A DNA stretch of 64,000 bases, from the NCBI GenBank assembly GCA_911728435.2, contig OU452199.1:37831253-37895252 (forward strand). The letters run 5' to 3'. The DNA is from Apoderus coryli. Taxonomy: Eukaryota > Arthropoda > Insecta > Coleoptera > Attelabidae. The position numbers were made by a program, and so were the translations under genes. The notes beneath the pieces are model-generated. The model was not told where the DNA came from. It searched no databases and saw nothing but the letters and a program-made list of their open reading frames with translations. Shown in pieces: positions 35,640 to 47,605 of the stretch. How positions within the stretch are numbered: the first letter of the stretch is position 1; the number at the start of each line of letters is the position of its first letter.

Positions 35640-36316
35640 TATAGTTTCAGCCTAAGATAAGGATATGCAGAACGCTCTCTTTGAGAGAGACTTGTTCTCC
35701 TTTTAAGTATGCCTCTATATTGGCTCAGTTTGACTAATTTAAATCTCAAAAGGAGATCAATAGGCTAATGTATTTTTTCTTATTTAAAGAAACTCCAAGC
35801 ACACAGAGAGAAGTGTTTACAAATCTCAAATTTAGATAAAATATAACTTGAGGTAAGAGTATATTCTTAAACTAAGGGGAAAAGTTAAGTATAAAAAAAA
35901 ACTTGAAGCAAATAAAGTACTTACCTTAAACTGAGTTGATATACTTTAACTAAATCTAATAGTTACTTACTATATATAAGCATTTTTAAGTGAGAAAAAC
36001 TTTTTCTTTAATTAGGAATGATATTTTTCTGTTAATATCGGCGATCTCATATAGATGCGCTTTCGTATGTTATAGTAAAGCATTATTATCGTCGCAGACT
36101 TGCCGAAATCAAGGGCTTTGATTATGTCTTTAATTAATCTAAAAAATTTTTTACGATTACAAAAATAATTTTTTAAAGTCCTGACCTGTGGAACCATTTT
36201 AACAATAACAGGAATATGTGTTTTATGTTGTGGAAGTAGCAATTGTATTATTGAATAAAACTCACTTTTGTTCACCTATGGTTTGTGGTTGCGGTTTGGC
36301 AGTTACAGCGCGCGTA
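35640..36316. other. No recognisable gene
   Basis: AT-rich and non-coding up to the TA flanking the DD41D transposon. The 87-codon minus-strand ORF at 36012-36275 has no known family features. Confidence 0.35.
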
Positions 36317-36318
36317 TA

Positions 36319-38404
36319 CAGGGTGGTCCAACGAAAAGTTTGCACCTAGCTTTTCTCTTTTTTTTGTAGTCGAATGCGAAAATGCTCGGACACGTCGATT
36401 TTGCTTTTGAGGGGGACACATTTTAAACATATTTTTCGATCTGCGCCTTTAACCCCCTAGCGGGGGTGAGTAACAACCCTAAAATTTTAAATGGAAAGAG
36501 GGGTCTAATGACATATCATTTGAAAGGACACAAAATTGTCTTTCTAATGATACCCTATTTGTCGAATTTTACTAAAACAGTTAATACGAAAACGACTTTA
36601 AAGACATTAAGCCGATAATTTTGGTATTAATGAGAAATACAAATAAGTTTTAATTATTACGACTGAAAACAACTACAATCATTTCTAAATTATTTACTTT
36701 GAAGAAAAACGGGATTTCAAAAACACTATCTTATTTATCAGAACTAAATTCCTCACTAATCGTTTGCGTTTTTTGTTGAAATAAAAACTGCAGATACGTG
36801 TAGGAAAAGAATTTACACCGTTTATTTTAGTCTTTTCATTGATTCAGTTTGGTTGCTTCTCAAGTTATTTTACTTTTACCGTACAAAATGATTTATTCCA
36901 TTCTAGAACGAGTTGAAATTGTTAAACTTTATTTTCAAAATAATAGTAGTGCTAGACTTACGGCTCGCTTATTTAATGAGAGACATCCCGATAAAAATGT
37001 GAATGATGTGTACGTTGGCAAGTTAGTTAAAAAGTTTGTAGATACCGGATCTGTCTGTAATGTAAAACACCAGCCGCAGAAACCGATCAGAAATGAAGCT
37101 GTGGAAGTCGCTGTTTTAGGGCATGTTGAAATGGATCATAGTCAAAGTACCCGTCAACTAGCTGAAGCCTCAGGTGTCTCCCGTTCGTCCATAATACGAA
37201 TTTTAAAAGCGTACAAATTTCATCCGTACAAAATCAAATTAGTACAGGAACTAAATGAGGATGATCCTGATAGAAGGCTGCAATTTTGTGAAGCAATGAG
37301 CCAGCGTTTAATTGAAGATCCGCAATTATTATTTAACATTTGTTTTTCCGACGAATGCACATTTTATTTGAATGGAGCTGTAAATAGGCACAATTGCCGT
37401 TACTGGGATGACAGTAACCCACATTTATTCCGTGAGGTTCATACCCAGTATCCTCAAAAAATAAACGTCTGGTGTGGCATATTAGGAAATCATATTATAG
37501 GACCACTTTTTATTCCTGGAAATTTAACTGGTGAAGTGTACCTAAACATGCTTGAAGACACAATTGATCCTTTAATAACACAAATAATAGAAGATGACCA
37601 AAATCATACTGCTGATCGGCTTTATTTCCAGCAAGATGGAGCACCTCCGCACTATGTGGCTCCTGTAAGACAGTTCTTAGATGACCGGTTCCCTGGACGG
37701 TGGATTGTAAGGAGGGGCCCAATTGAATGGCCTGCCAGGTCACCGGATTTATCGCCTTTAGACTTTTTTCTTTGGGGGCACTTAAAAAATAAATGTTTTG
37801 CCACGAAGCCCGAGTCCATAGAAGATCTTCGCCAACGCATTACAGAAGAGTGCAGAAACATAACACCTGATATGCTACAAAATGTTAGAAATAGATTTGA
37901 ACAAAATCTGTATTATTGTATGGAATCAAATGGGTCACATTTTCAACATTTGTTAATGTAACGTTTTAATAAATCAATTTAACAGCTTGTTTACTTTTTT
38001 TACAAAGCAATGTTAAAACTAACAAACATTGGAATGTACTAACGATTGCAGGTGTTTTCACTCGCAATAATTAAAACTTATTTGTATTTCTCATTAATAC
38101 CAAAATTATCGGCTTAATGTCTTTAAAGTCGTTTTCGTATTAACTGTTTTAGTAAAATTCGACAAATAGGGTATCATTAGAAAGACAATTTTGTGTCCTT
38201 TCAAATGATATGTCATTAGACCCCTCTTTCCATTTAAAATTTTAGGGTTGTTACTCACCCCCGCTAGGGGGTTAAAGGCGCAGATCGAAAAATATGTTTA
38301 AAATTTGTCCCCTCAAAAGCAAAATCGACGTGTCCGAGCATTTTCGCATTCGACTACAAAAAAAAGAGAAAAGCTAGGTGCAAACTTTTCGTTGGACCAC
38401 CCTG
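36319..38404 (+). mobile_element. Apparently intact DD41D mariner-type transposon (2.1 kb)
   Basis: Inverted repeats of about 340 bp (36319-36658 and 38066-38404) begin CAGGGTGGTCCAACGAAAAG and differ at only about two positions. TA flanks both ends (36317-36318 and 38405-38406). Between the arms lies one uninterrupted transposase gene. Long, nearly identical arms plus an open frame mean very recent insertion. The CAGGGTG-type terminus is shared by several short non-autonomous elements nearby, which such a transposase might mobilise. Confidence 0.92.
36888..37961 (+). CDS. Tc1/mariner transposase, DD41D type, full length
   Basis: The 357-residue protein starts at ATG 36888, preceded by GTACAAA. 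An open stretch upstream lacks an ATG start. Residues 1 to about 55 look like a first helix-turn-helix, and a second lies in QSTRQLAEASGVSRSSIIRI. The catalytic residues are D in CFSDECTFYL, D in YFQQDGAPPHY and D in SPDLSPLDFFLWG. Exactly 41 residues separate the last two, giving DD41D rather than the DD34D of classical mariner. The enzyme would cut and paste the element at TA sites in the nucleus. It ends QHLLM and has no stop or frameshift. It is the only transposase gene in the window that appears functional. Confidence 0.92.
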   Translation: MIYSILERVEIVKLYFQNNSSARLTARLFNERHPDKNVNDVYVGKLVKKFVDTGSVCNVKHQPQKPIRNEAVEVAVLGHVEMDHSQSTRQLAEASGVSRSSIIRILKAYKFHPYKIKLVQELNEDDPDRRLQFCEAMSQRLIEDPQLLFNICFSDECTFYLNGAVNRHNCRYWDDSNPHLFREVHTQYPQKINVWCGILGNHIIGPLFIPGNLTGEVYLNMLEDTIDPLITQIIEDDQNHTADRLYFQQDGAPPHYVAPVRQFLDDRFPGRWIVRRGPIEWPARSPDLSPLDFFLWGHLKNKCFATKPESIEDLRQRITEECRNITPDMLQNVRNRFEQNLYYCMESNGSHFQHLLM

Positions 38405-38406
38405 TA

Positions 38407-40020
38407 TGTTAGGTGCGTATATACGAACGATGCCGATGGTCTAAATGTGTACATCTTTGAGTTTACCAACTTTAATTAGGCATATGGACTGAACTGAGGT
38501 CATAGTAATATCGGAAATACCGTAAGGACCCATGGGGAATGAATATTATTAGAAATTCCATTATTTAGGGTTGTTGAGGGTTAAAATCCGAACAGTTTGA
38601 AAATTAATTTTGGATAATACCAGATAAGGTTGCTTGTAATAAATTTATAGAAAAGAGAGTGATTTGGAAAACCATACCTAATACTCGCGAAAGGGTGATA
38701 TTTTTTTATGTAGCTACTCAAATTGAACCCAGAATAATTTTACTTTATTAAATTAGGTACAGACCGACAGCAGTGTAACACGTGAGAGAATCAAGAATCA
38801 GAGTCTTGAGGCATACCTACTTCGTTTAAGACCCATAATATGTTTGATTTGCCCAAATTGTCGTAACAAAAGCCTAATCGAGCTGAACTTTTGTATTAAT
38901 GAAGGAATTTTTGTAATAATAACTTCCAACTTGAGGTGAATTTTTAAGATCATTTGAATGCCAAAGCCATTATTTTCGGGAACACGTATTTTTGGACACC
39001 AGATTCGGATAGAGCGCAAAATTTCAAGTTCCAATAGTTGTCAGTTTGTAATTTGTTGGAAAATGTCAAATCGAGGTTAAATGTTGTTACGTAAATACTA
39101 CAGGGTTATCTATAAAGAAAAACACCCTTATTTATATGAAAAAAAATCGGTTGTGTCGGCCCAAAACATAGTTTTAATAATTATTATTATTCTAATTGTA
39201 TTATGTTCATTATTTCCATTAAACTAACTACTTTATTCAAAAAATGCCAGAACCGGGATTCGAACCCGCGTTCACAATACTTTCACTGAGCAGGAAAGTA
39301 AAAGCACTGCTTCAGGGAACAACAAAGCGATGATGCCGTGGAAGAGGTGATGAACCGAACACATCGAAATATTATTTTAAATACACGCTTTGCTCAAAGA
39401 GAAGTCTCCGGAGATTTATGTAGATAGGTGTGCACCAGATGGCAGATATGTCCACGACGCACCAGTGATGATCAGTCCAATGTATGACAGAAAGGGCTGA
39501 CAACAAAAAAAAATCAGTTGTGTCAGGGGCTTCAAAATGGTTATATTCTTCTTCGTTTCAATTTTTTTAGCGCGTTCACAATATTTTCCCTCTTAAAGTA
39601 AAGTCAAAAGATAATGAAGATTGAACTCAACAAGGTACTGACTATGAAGCCTTATAAACTATTGTTATTTAGTTCATTTTGGGCAGGTGTACAAACAACT
39701 GTTAGCTTTTTGCAGCAATTAATGTCAAAATCGCTATTACTAAATAAATATACTACCAAGAATTTAGTTTTAACATTATCGTTAACGTTATCAAATATAA
39801 AATATCAAAAATAGATGTCATGAATCTATTAAGTATAAAATAACAAAGCGACAAAACAGTGTGTATAACTTGTAGTACGGTAACCGTTATAGCTATAAAT
39901 AAATTTGAATCTTATCTGATGATCGATACATAAATTAAAATCCTTAATAATGCTGTCTAATTTCTACTAGTTTATTACTTTATTGTCTACATGTTTGTAC
40001 AGGGTGTTAAATGTTATAGT
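38407..40020. other. No gene; possible SINE pieces
   Basis: Mostly AT-rich. At 39248-39268 the minus strand reads CGGGTTCGAATCCCGG, a perfect tRNA T-arm/B-box sequence, but no D-arm or acceptor stem fits. The block CTTCAAAATGGTTATAT near 39529 matches the probable SINE body at 45.01 kb. Pieces of a tRNA-derived SINE are the likeliest explanation. Confidence 0.35.
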
Positions 40021-40570
40021 TCACTAGCATTAAAGGTCCGTGGTTCCGAAATCTCCCTCCCTGTTCTGTAGGTAGGAGTCTGCGAGTTTGATGATCGCTG
40101 GTGGGTATCCTAGTGTGGTCATCTTATATATGAGTCCTTCCTGCCAGACCTTGTCGAAGACACTGGCCACATCCAGAAACACGATTCCCGAGACTTGCCC
40201 GCCAGTTCAGTAGTACTGGTGCTCGACGAATCTTAAAAATTGCAGCTCCGTGTTTTGGTTGGCTATGTACCCAAACTACTCGACAGGGATTACCTCCACT
40301 TCGTCCGATAACTCACGAGGCCACCGGAGGATAATTCGTTCTGCTATCTTGGACAGTAAACTGATGATCCTGTAGTTGTGATGAAATCTCGGTCCTTGCC
40401 CTGCTTTGGTAGCATCACTACCACTATAGCCTCCTTCCATTTCGCAGGGAAGTGTCCCAGTCGAGAATGCCGTTGACAATGGTCGCTAACCCCGTCGGTG
40501 CCTTCTTGATCTTCAAATGATGCCGGTCTTAGAGGTTCTCCTTCCATGTCACGTGGCCTGACCTGTCTGA
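40021..40570 (-). pseudogene. Jockey-like LINE RT, N-terminal half, broken
   Basis: Across several frames the minus strand reads HFPAKWKEAIVVVMLPKQGK, then HNYRIISLLSKIAERII, FGYIANQNTELQFLRF, and VFLDVASVFDKVWQEGL (motif A region). These are the conserved opening RT blocks of the Jockey group (W..A.V..i.KpgK, YRPISLL...E). At least two frameshifts and two stops are present, and GVPQGS and YADD are missing. A dead fragment. Confidence 0.7.
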
Positions 40571-41500
40571 CAAAACTTGTGGGCCTCGTCCTCTAGCTCC
40601 TTGGCGTCATCAGGATGTATATTCTCCCTACACTTCCTTTCAAGGCAGTCAGCAAATGCCTCAGCCTTTTCTTAGTCCTTTTAGACGATCTTGCGTCTTT
40701 CGCCCACCTAAGAATTCTTGGCTCGCAAAGCTTTCATCATCTTATATGCGCTACCGTCCTTGGTGTTTAGTTCTTCTAGCTTATTTTGCACAGTTGATGT
40801 ATTCTTACGAATATTCATCAACCACTTTGCTGTTCAGAAATCTAGGAGGATGGACTTCACTTACAAACAGTTTTAATGGTCATGGTGAGCTTAGCAAAAT
40901 GTTATTATCTAGCTACTCTAACTACTTCAAAAAATCTATCATTTTAATTCTTTATTTTGAAAAATTTTGTGTGTTGCCCACCTCTTTCAGACCTCACGAG
41001 CCGCCACTTTGTGTCTACCTATGTGGTACACGGGAATTAGAACACCTCTCTAGATAAATGCGTCTAGCCGCTGTGGAATTGCTTTAGACTAGTCTAAAAA
41101 CATAAACAAAAGTTGAACCAGTTTCAAATTATATCAAAGTTAAATTTCTTTAAACAATAATTGTTTTTATTCCATGACACTCTTACTTTTTCTTACTTAG
41201 AAAGACATAGCAGTAATAAATAACGTTAGGACATACAATAAAGTGTTGAATTTTTTCGTAAAAACAAAGCAAGATCTGAAAAAAGCGAGACATATAAAAA
41301 TTGCATTCTTATATGCTTAATGCGATTAAATCTTAAGTAAAGTTCCGGGACTCCACTAGACTTGATAATATTAAACTTGTTGAGGCTAAATTAGCCCCTT
41401 TCCTAATACGTAACACTGCGCCATCTCCACACAATTGGGTTAGGTATGTTTAAGATATTTACGAAAAAAAAAAATGATTTTAATAATAGTTTTGCACGCC
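40571..41500. other. No recognisable gene
   Basis: The first 300 bp may still be worn LINE sequence continuing from the fragment below 40570, but I could not read a convincing frame. The 133-codon plus-strand ORF at 40656-41057 shows no known motifs. Confidence 0.3.
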
Positions 41501-41529
41501 CTTTAATTGGTTCGTCTTAGACAATGCAC

Positions 41530-42347
41530 CCAAAATAAATTAATTATTAACTCTGGAAAAACTAATGTTATGTTATTTAGAACTAAACAAAATAAAATTT
41601 CAAAACCGAAAGGAGTTGCACTTGACTTAAATACTGAAGTAGAACTTGGAACACAAACTAAATTCTTAGGAGTTATCATAATAATATAATAAATAAATTG
41701 CATTCTGTCTGCTATGCTTTACGAGTTGTAGGTCAGTATCTCAATAAAGCAACATTAAAAATTTTGTATCATGCAAACTTTGAATCTCGTATGAAATATG
41801 GTATTATTTCTTGGGGTAGAGATAGTAATGTGCAAAGTATCTTTGTGGTGCAAAAACCATGTATAAGAATACTAAACAAAATGTCTTATTTACAATCATG
41901 TAGAGGGGTGTTTCAATCAGAAAAACTAATGACTGTCACTGCGCTGTATATTTATGAATGTTTAGTTTTTTTTTTTCGTTAACAATAGGGACAAATTTAA
42001 TGATTTATCTGATCCCCACGAGTATAGCACAAAAACAGTTAATGTGACATACCCAATACATCGTTTAAATCTTTTCTCTAATAATGCAGCTTATATGTGT
42101 ATAAAATTATACAATCAGTTACCAAATAGAAAAAAAAATTAAACCCATTAAATTATTTAAAAAAGAAATTAAAATGTACTTAGTATATTTAGAACCATAT
42201 AGTTTGTCCGAATATTTTGATGCCATTTAAAAATACACAATGTTTGTAACAGTGTAGTACTTATGTAGTTGTGGTGTACCTAATTGACGTAATTTCATTT
42301 TACGTTGTAACATAATTTTGAAATAAAGATGATTGTTATTGTTATTG
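41530..42347 (+). mobile_element. LINE C-terminal RT fragment with 3' end
   Basis: Frames read TQNKLIINSGKTNVMLF, TQTKFLGVIII, then after a short break LKILYHANFESRMKYGIISW, QKPCIRILNK and, further on, HEYSTKTVNVTYPIHRLNLF and YNQLPN. This is the post-catalytic RT and C-terminus of a CR1/Jockey-group LINE. It ends in AAATAAAGATGATTGTTATT with a TTGTTA-type tail near 42345. At least two frameshifts or stops are present. The catalytic YADD is missing. Confidence 0.7.
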
Positions 42348-43029
42348 AATCACTCAGGAGGAATCACCCCTTAAATTTCGGGCACGTAATACTTCAATAA
42401 CACCCAGTATATTATGCTCTATATGCAATATAGAAATATATAAAAACAATACATTTTGTACCTTTTTCATAAAACATCATTCGATTCTGCATTTTTTCTA
42501 TTTACATCCTGTATTGCCTGTATCCTATAACAATAGTTACTATATTATCCTTGTACCACCATATATATATTACAGAAGATCTGTGTGTAGAAGAAGATAA
42601 GGAAAACATTAATAGGAAATTGCTATAATTAATTTTACTTTTGTTCAGCTAACTGTAATTGTTTAGAGTTTAATTTATTTGATTCTGATAAAACAATCAG
42701 AAAAAAATATTATTGTTAAAAATGGTCTAAACGTTTAATAGCTAAAAATAATTAAACGATAGATAGTGTCTTCGTGATAAATATCAATTACTACTAGTCT
42801 AAAACAATAAGAGAAATTAGGCCAGCTGTAGACCGAGCCTTATTATTTATGGATATAATGTCTAAAATTGGAATAAGGAATGTCTGATACCTGAATGATT
42901 AATGTTACGGAGTTCAGGATCGCAATTCGAAAAATAAAAGCCCTTCAAAATTTACACAATGTTATAATGCTCACTCTAAACAACAACCAAAAACTAATGG
43001 GTTCATCCTAGGACTCCCCCAAACTCATA
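42348..43029. other. No recognisable gene
   Basis: AT-rich and non-coding. Nothing identified. Confidence 0.35.
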
Positions 43030-43057
43030 CACCAAAATTTAGCTCAATTGGTTAGAG

Positions 43058-44982
43058 CCAAAGACCTTAATAACACAGGAGATAAAATATTTCATTGATA
43101 ACGCGCTTTCAAACACGATCCAACATTACTTGTAAACAAGTAATGTGTGAGAGAGAGAAAGACTTATCCTTGTCGGCTTGAAGTTGCTCATTGGCAACGT
43201 TGTAATCTGTCCGGTATGCGTTCTAGAGCCAGTGGCGTACTGATCGCTGACTGCTTTTGAAGTATGTATATAATACATAATATATAATTAATAGCATACA
43301 TTAAAAAGCCAACGTGCCGAGCCTATCAGAGCATTTGGGGCAGGGCTTTCCTTGTCGCGCATTTGAATTTAACCGCTATTCAATTTATTTTAGAACTGAA
43401 ATTTAGTCGATATTTAATTGGAATGAGTTTAAGTAAAATAATTTAAATATTAATATTTATAAGATATTCGCTAAGAAAGTATGTTGAACGTTCCTTTGTA
43501 GTAGGTATTTCTTGATATAGCTGTAAAACCGCCTTTTCGTATATCGAAAAAACGATACTTAAATTAATATATTTATATATAATTTGAAGAAGATAATATA
43601 ATTTGAAGAAGATAATATAATTTTAAAATCATTTTATGCATTACAAATAGGAAGTCAGGAAATAAAAAAAGGCACATTATTCTCAATAGTTTATTTTTAG
43701 CTACATATATTAAATTATACACAATGATAATAAATAATAATTACTATGAACAATCAAATTAATTATGTTTTTGCAGACTTTATGCAGTTTCTGTATCGCT
43801 TTTTAATAAGTATGAAGTCTATTTGATTGCGAATAATTCTTTCAGGGGTATGGGCGCTAGAGGTCCACGTTTAGAGCCTTCTATTTGGAAGTTTAAAAAA
43901 GGTGTTTGAGACAATGAAATCATGTTCCTGGCAGAACTGAACTAGCCGGTCTCCTCTATCGTTTGCCGTTCCTAATCCGTATCTACGGGTAATATCCTCT
44001 CGTGGTGTTCTTCCTACTTTGGCATTAAAATCGCCTATGATAAAAGTCACCTCTGATTTTTTCGCCAGCTTCAGAGTATCTGTGATTTGTTCGTAGAAGT
44101 CTTCTATTTCCTCATCGGGGTGATGGCATGTTGGTGCGTAAACCTGGATGATGTTGATGTCAAATGTAAAAACGCTATAATAATAATATAGATTTACCAC
44201 TTACTTCTAAAATGCTGCTTTGAATTACTAAGCGGTTACATTGTTGGGCGAAAATGAACCAACATTATTTTCAGAAAATATATATTTGCTTTTGTTACTA
44301 ATAATTTAATAGAAATAAAAATTCAAAATGTAACAAATTTATCATATCAAACAAACCCGGCCACTGTGTAAACTAGCTTACACCAAACGTAAAGAAATTT
44401 CCAAACATAACCACACTTACCTGTGAAAAGTTAAATCTGGAAATAAACTATCCACTTTTCCACAAACTACACAACCACGAACCATAGTTATTCAATGAAT
44501 ATTTAAAGTTTAAAAGAAGAATATCTCAGAAAAGGAAAATACTTCAAAAACAATTAAAAACGATAATGACATGAAGGTTTCTCAACTTCAACGTCGCAAA
44601 TTATAATTTCATTCATAACGCCGCGCCGTGTTCTGTCGTACAAGAAGCGTGAAGTTGTAAACGATGCTGCCGAAGTGCGCTTTTATTTTACTATGAGAAT
44701 AATTCCTAAAATAAAATAATTATCCCGTTTTGTACAATTTAATCTTAAAATGAACTAATTTATAACCTAAGTATAGTAATAACATTTTTTATTAAGATCC
44801 TAGTTACAAATAATTATTTACATCGCTCAATTTTTATTTTTTGTGACAAAAATTTAACGATATTTCAGATATACATTTGTAAGTCTGGCAATGCTTGTAT
44901 TAGGATAAATAGAGGAAGGGACGATGTTTGCTAACCCTGAAAACGTAAACAATGTGGTCTCCTGTGTTATTAAGGTCTTTGG
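43058..44982. mobile_element. TIR element with 25-bp perfect ends
   Basis: 43058-43082 begins CCAAAGACCTTAATAACACA and is exactly inverted at 44958-44982. The flanks are TTAGAG (43052-43057) and TTAAAG (44983-44988), a possible 6-bp target duplication with one mismatch. Just inside the left end is an 11-bp palindrome, ACATTACTTGT (43123-43133) and ACAAGTAATGT (43136-43146). The interior holds an RTE-like endonuclease fragment but no recognisable transposase. The superfamily is undecided. Confidence 0.6.
43766..44170 (-). pseudogene. RTE-like LINE apurinic endonuclease domain
   Basis: The minus strand reads INIIQVYAPTCHHPDEEIED, then VTFIIGDFNAKVG (catalytic D and N of the GDFNA motif), then DRLVQFCQEHDF and, after a TAA where Y is expected, NQIDFILIKKRYRN (the QIDfil motif). 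This is the C-terminal two thirds of an endonuclease/exonuclease/phosphatase fold that nicks target DNA for an RTE-like retrotransposon. The amino-terminal part and the RT are missing. One in-frame stop (43871) separates the two readable parts. Confidence 0.8.
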
Positions 44983-45080
44983 TTAAAGCGTTTATCGTTT
45001 CAAGCAACTTCAAAATGGTTATATCCGTCTTTATCTCATTTTTATTTAGCGCTTCCCCTGTGCAGGAAAGTAAAAAAGTT

Positions 45081-46140
45081 TAACAATAATTGTTAAACCT
45101 AAAATTTCGTATTCAGTATTATTGTATACTGTTAACCATGTGTTGAAACACCACCAAATTCGTTAAAATATTGATCTATGGCCTTAGCCTAGGGGAAATA
45201 TAATAATAATCGGCCCATAAATTAACTAAATATATAAATTACCCTAGTCCTATACATTTAATACAGCTTACATTGTAAAAGGTCTCAGTGACAGTATGAT
45301 GAATATCGGGATCGTCTTCGGTAATGAACATAATTTCCTGTACGCATTAAGGCGCATTTAGGTTATAAATTATCAGTAATCATTTAAGCAATAGACGAAC
45401 TAAGACGATGAAGAAGAAAAAATGAGTTTACACATTTGAAAAATTGGATTCACTAACCGGCAGGGGCGTTAATATAGTGTTACTAACTCTGGTATTTTAT
45501 TAATATTCATGTTTAACGTGTGTTAGATTAATAGCAACTGTTAATAATATACGTTTACACTAAGCGCGCTATAAATAAAGATGTTAGGTAACCAGTTTTT
45601 AATTTTGTGTTGAATCTCGTTGTGTCTTTGTGTTGTTATTTATCTTTAAACGTTGTGAAGACTTGTCAACAATAATTATTGTCTAAAGCTCTTTCCCATA
45701 TCTATACGGTTTGGAATCAAATACTCGATTCGTTGTTATATTTTGTGAAAAAATAATTGAACTACTTTATAAATTAGTAGCTGCATTTAAATGCAGTATT
45801 GCCACCCATATTTTATTGTTTGGGTTTTCGTCAAATAATTGTTTGAGATCCAACCAGAAGAAACCTTTGTCACCAGCATACATAAACAATAACAACACAA
45901 CGAGGTAAGAAATCCGTCCTAAGTACAGGGTGTCCCAAACTCGGTGCACCAGGCCTTTTGTATGAAAACCAGATAAGATAATAGAAATATTTTTTAAAGG
46001 GCTAAATTGAGTTGCGCTAAGGTCCATTTTGGAAAAGCAAAATATTTTTTTTCAATTTCGCAAAATGTAGAAAATGACGTCATCAATGTTATTTTTCCAC
46101 GAACGAAAATCTAAAGCACATAACACAAAATAACACTTTA
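45081..46140. other. No recognisable gene; one orphan TIR end
   Basis: AT-rich. TACAGGGTGTCCCAAACTCG at 45925 is a mariner-style terminus without a visible inverted partner nearby. Confidence 0.4.
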
Positions 46141-46811
46141 TATGAGCCCTCTAGATGCAAAACTCGGTAAATGCAAAAATGGTGAAAATCGAGTTAAATA
46201 CCCTATCTTATAGCAAATTTTCGTCTCTATCCAAATATGCTGAGAAAAATATACAAAACTTGCTTATTCACATACAATTTTCAATTCAAAAACAGCACCT
46301 AGATGCATAACTCTCCTTATGCTTCATGCACATATGTGCAAAACTCGCTTTTTGCTCTTTGGCCAATGACAGGCTCCCAATTCCTCACGTGACTCCCGGT
46401 GTTTTCTGTTTAGATGTTTTTATTACGATTTACGAGACTATGTTATTATTAGCGCAATATTTATTATTATTACTGGTTCGTAAACATTTATTTCTTTTTT
46501 ATATTTTTTCTTAATAATTTTTTTTTAAATAACCAGCGAAATATATTTTCTTTGACAAAAGGTTGCAAAACTAGGTTTTTGCTAGCGTTAGGGTGCAAAA
46601 CTTGGTGAATGCAATTTATTACTTGAATTTTCCGAGATTTGTTACTGTATCGAGGTTTTGGTTTATTATGAATTCAATCATGACCACTATTGCCACCTAA
46701 TATCAAAATATGAAAATGTTTTAACAAGAAATAACAAGAAAAACAGTTTTTTGTTAATTCCCAAAATTCGGATGTTTGCATTTATCGAGTTTTGCATCTA
46801 GAGGGCTCATA
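46141..46811. mobile_element. 671-bp MITE with reiterated internal motif
   Basis: The ends read TATGAGCCCTCTAGATGCAA and, inverted, the same, flanked by TA (46139-46140 and 46812-46813). The TIRs extend about 36 bp, to TAAATGCA. The TIR motif TGCAAAACTCGGTAAATGCA recurs inside in diverged form near 46343, 46565 and 46596. There is no coding sequence. Confidence 0.7.
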
Positions 46812-47215
46812 TATAAATAAAAATAAAAGAAACAAGATTGATATAAAGTAAATAATAAACACAATATAGGTAACAACAAATAATAAAATAATAATGATAA
46901 ATAATAAAACTTACAATTGCAGACCAAAAAGATGTTACCATGTTATAGAGCAATTCATCCCCTGAGAACCCTCAATGATCACCCATTAAGAAGGCTATTG
47001 GTGATTTCAGACAGAGACGAAAAGTTAATGTCCAGGTGACCACAATGCCGATTAAAGGAATCACACATGAAGTATATCGGACTTTGTGACAATACATTGG
47101 TCCTGGAAGGACCGATGGTAAACGGGGCAACATGCCTGGCTTCCAGGCGGGGCACACGAAATCTTATCCCCTGTAAAAGATCTGGACAGTCTACTGCACC
47201 GTGTAATATCTTATA
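46812..47215. other. No recognisable gene
   Basis: From about 46960 the composition is more even and could be worn retrotransposon sequence 5' of the gypsy fragment, but neither strand gives a frame I recognise. Confidence 0.3.
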
Positions 47216-47605
47216 CAAGATCTTACTTGGGTCACATTGTATCCGGCAATGGTGTTGCAGTCGATCCACAGAAGACGCTAGCTGTAAAATAATGGCCCAT
47301 TCGAACCACTAAGACAGATGTAAGAAGTTTCCTGGGATTGTGCACTTACTATCGACGATTTGTTCCTGAATTTGAAAATATCGCCAAGCCATTGACTCTC
47401 CTGACGGAAGACAAACAAAAATTTGTGTGGGACAAGGATTGTAAGCAGGCTTTTGAACAGCTGAAGAATGTCTTGACGCAAGCACCGGTTCTAAGCTATC
47501 CGTTACGTAATGGAAAGTTTGTGCTAGATATGGATGCCAGCAACGTAGGACTTGGAACTGTCTTATCACAGATTCAAGACGGTCAAGAACCAGCATTTTT
47601 ATACT
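47216..47605 (+). pseudogene. Ty3/gypsy RT thumb and RNase H start
   Basis: The frame reads YLGHIVSGNGVAVDP, then one stop near 47290, WPIRTTKTDVRSFLGL, YYRRFVPEF, KPLTLLTEDKQKF, AFEQLKNVLT, and FVLDMDASNVGLGTVL. YLGHIVS..G to YYRRF.P.F is the RT thumb/connection of Ty3/gypsy elements, and LDmDAS..G.G.VL is the start of RNase H with its first catalytic D. The catalytic YLDD, protease, integrase and LTRs are absent. After about 47605 the homology ends abruptly. A dead internal fragment. Confidence 0.8.

Larger units (their letters stand above)
43030..45080 (+). repeat. Probable tRNA-derived SINE split by a TIR element
   Basis: 43040-43057 reads TAGCTCAATTGGTTAGAG, a near-perfect tRNA D-arm/A-box. 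Removing the element at 43058-44982 joins it to AGCGTTTATCG and then TTCAAAATGGTTATATCCG, in which GGTTATATCC resembles a worn B-box at a plausible distance. The body block recurs at 39529. This reading explains both the orphan D-arm and the interruption, but SINE tail and copy number need a genome comparison. Confidence 0.45.

Noticed and set aside
39245..39330. tRNA gene on the minus strand
   Set aside because: The T-arm sequence is perfect, but no matching D-arm or acceptor stem is present at the right distance. More likely a SINE piece.
40656..41057. 133-codon plus-strand ORF
   Set aside because: No motif recognised. It partly overlaps worn LINE sequence that would read on the other strand.
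43040..43110. Functional tRNA gene
   Set aside because: Only the D-arm is tRNA-like. No anticodon arm, T-arm or acceptor pairing follows.
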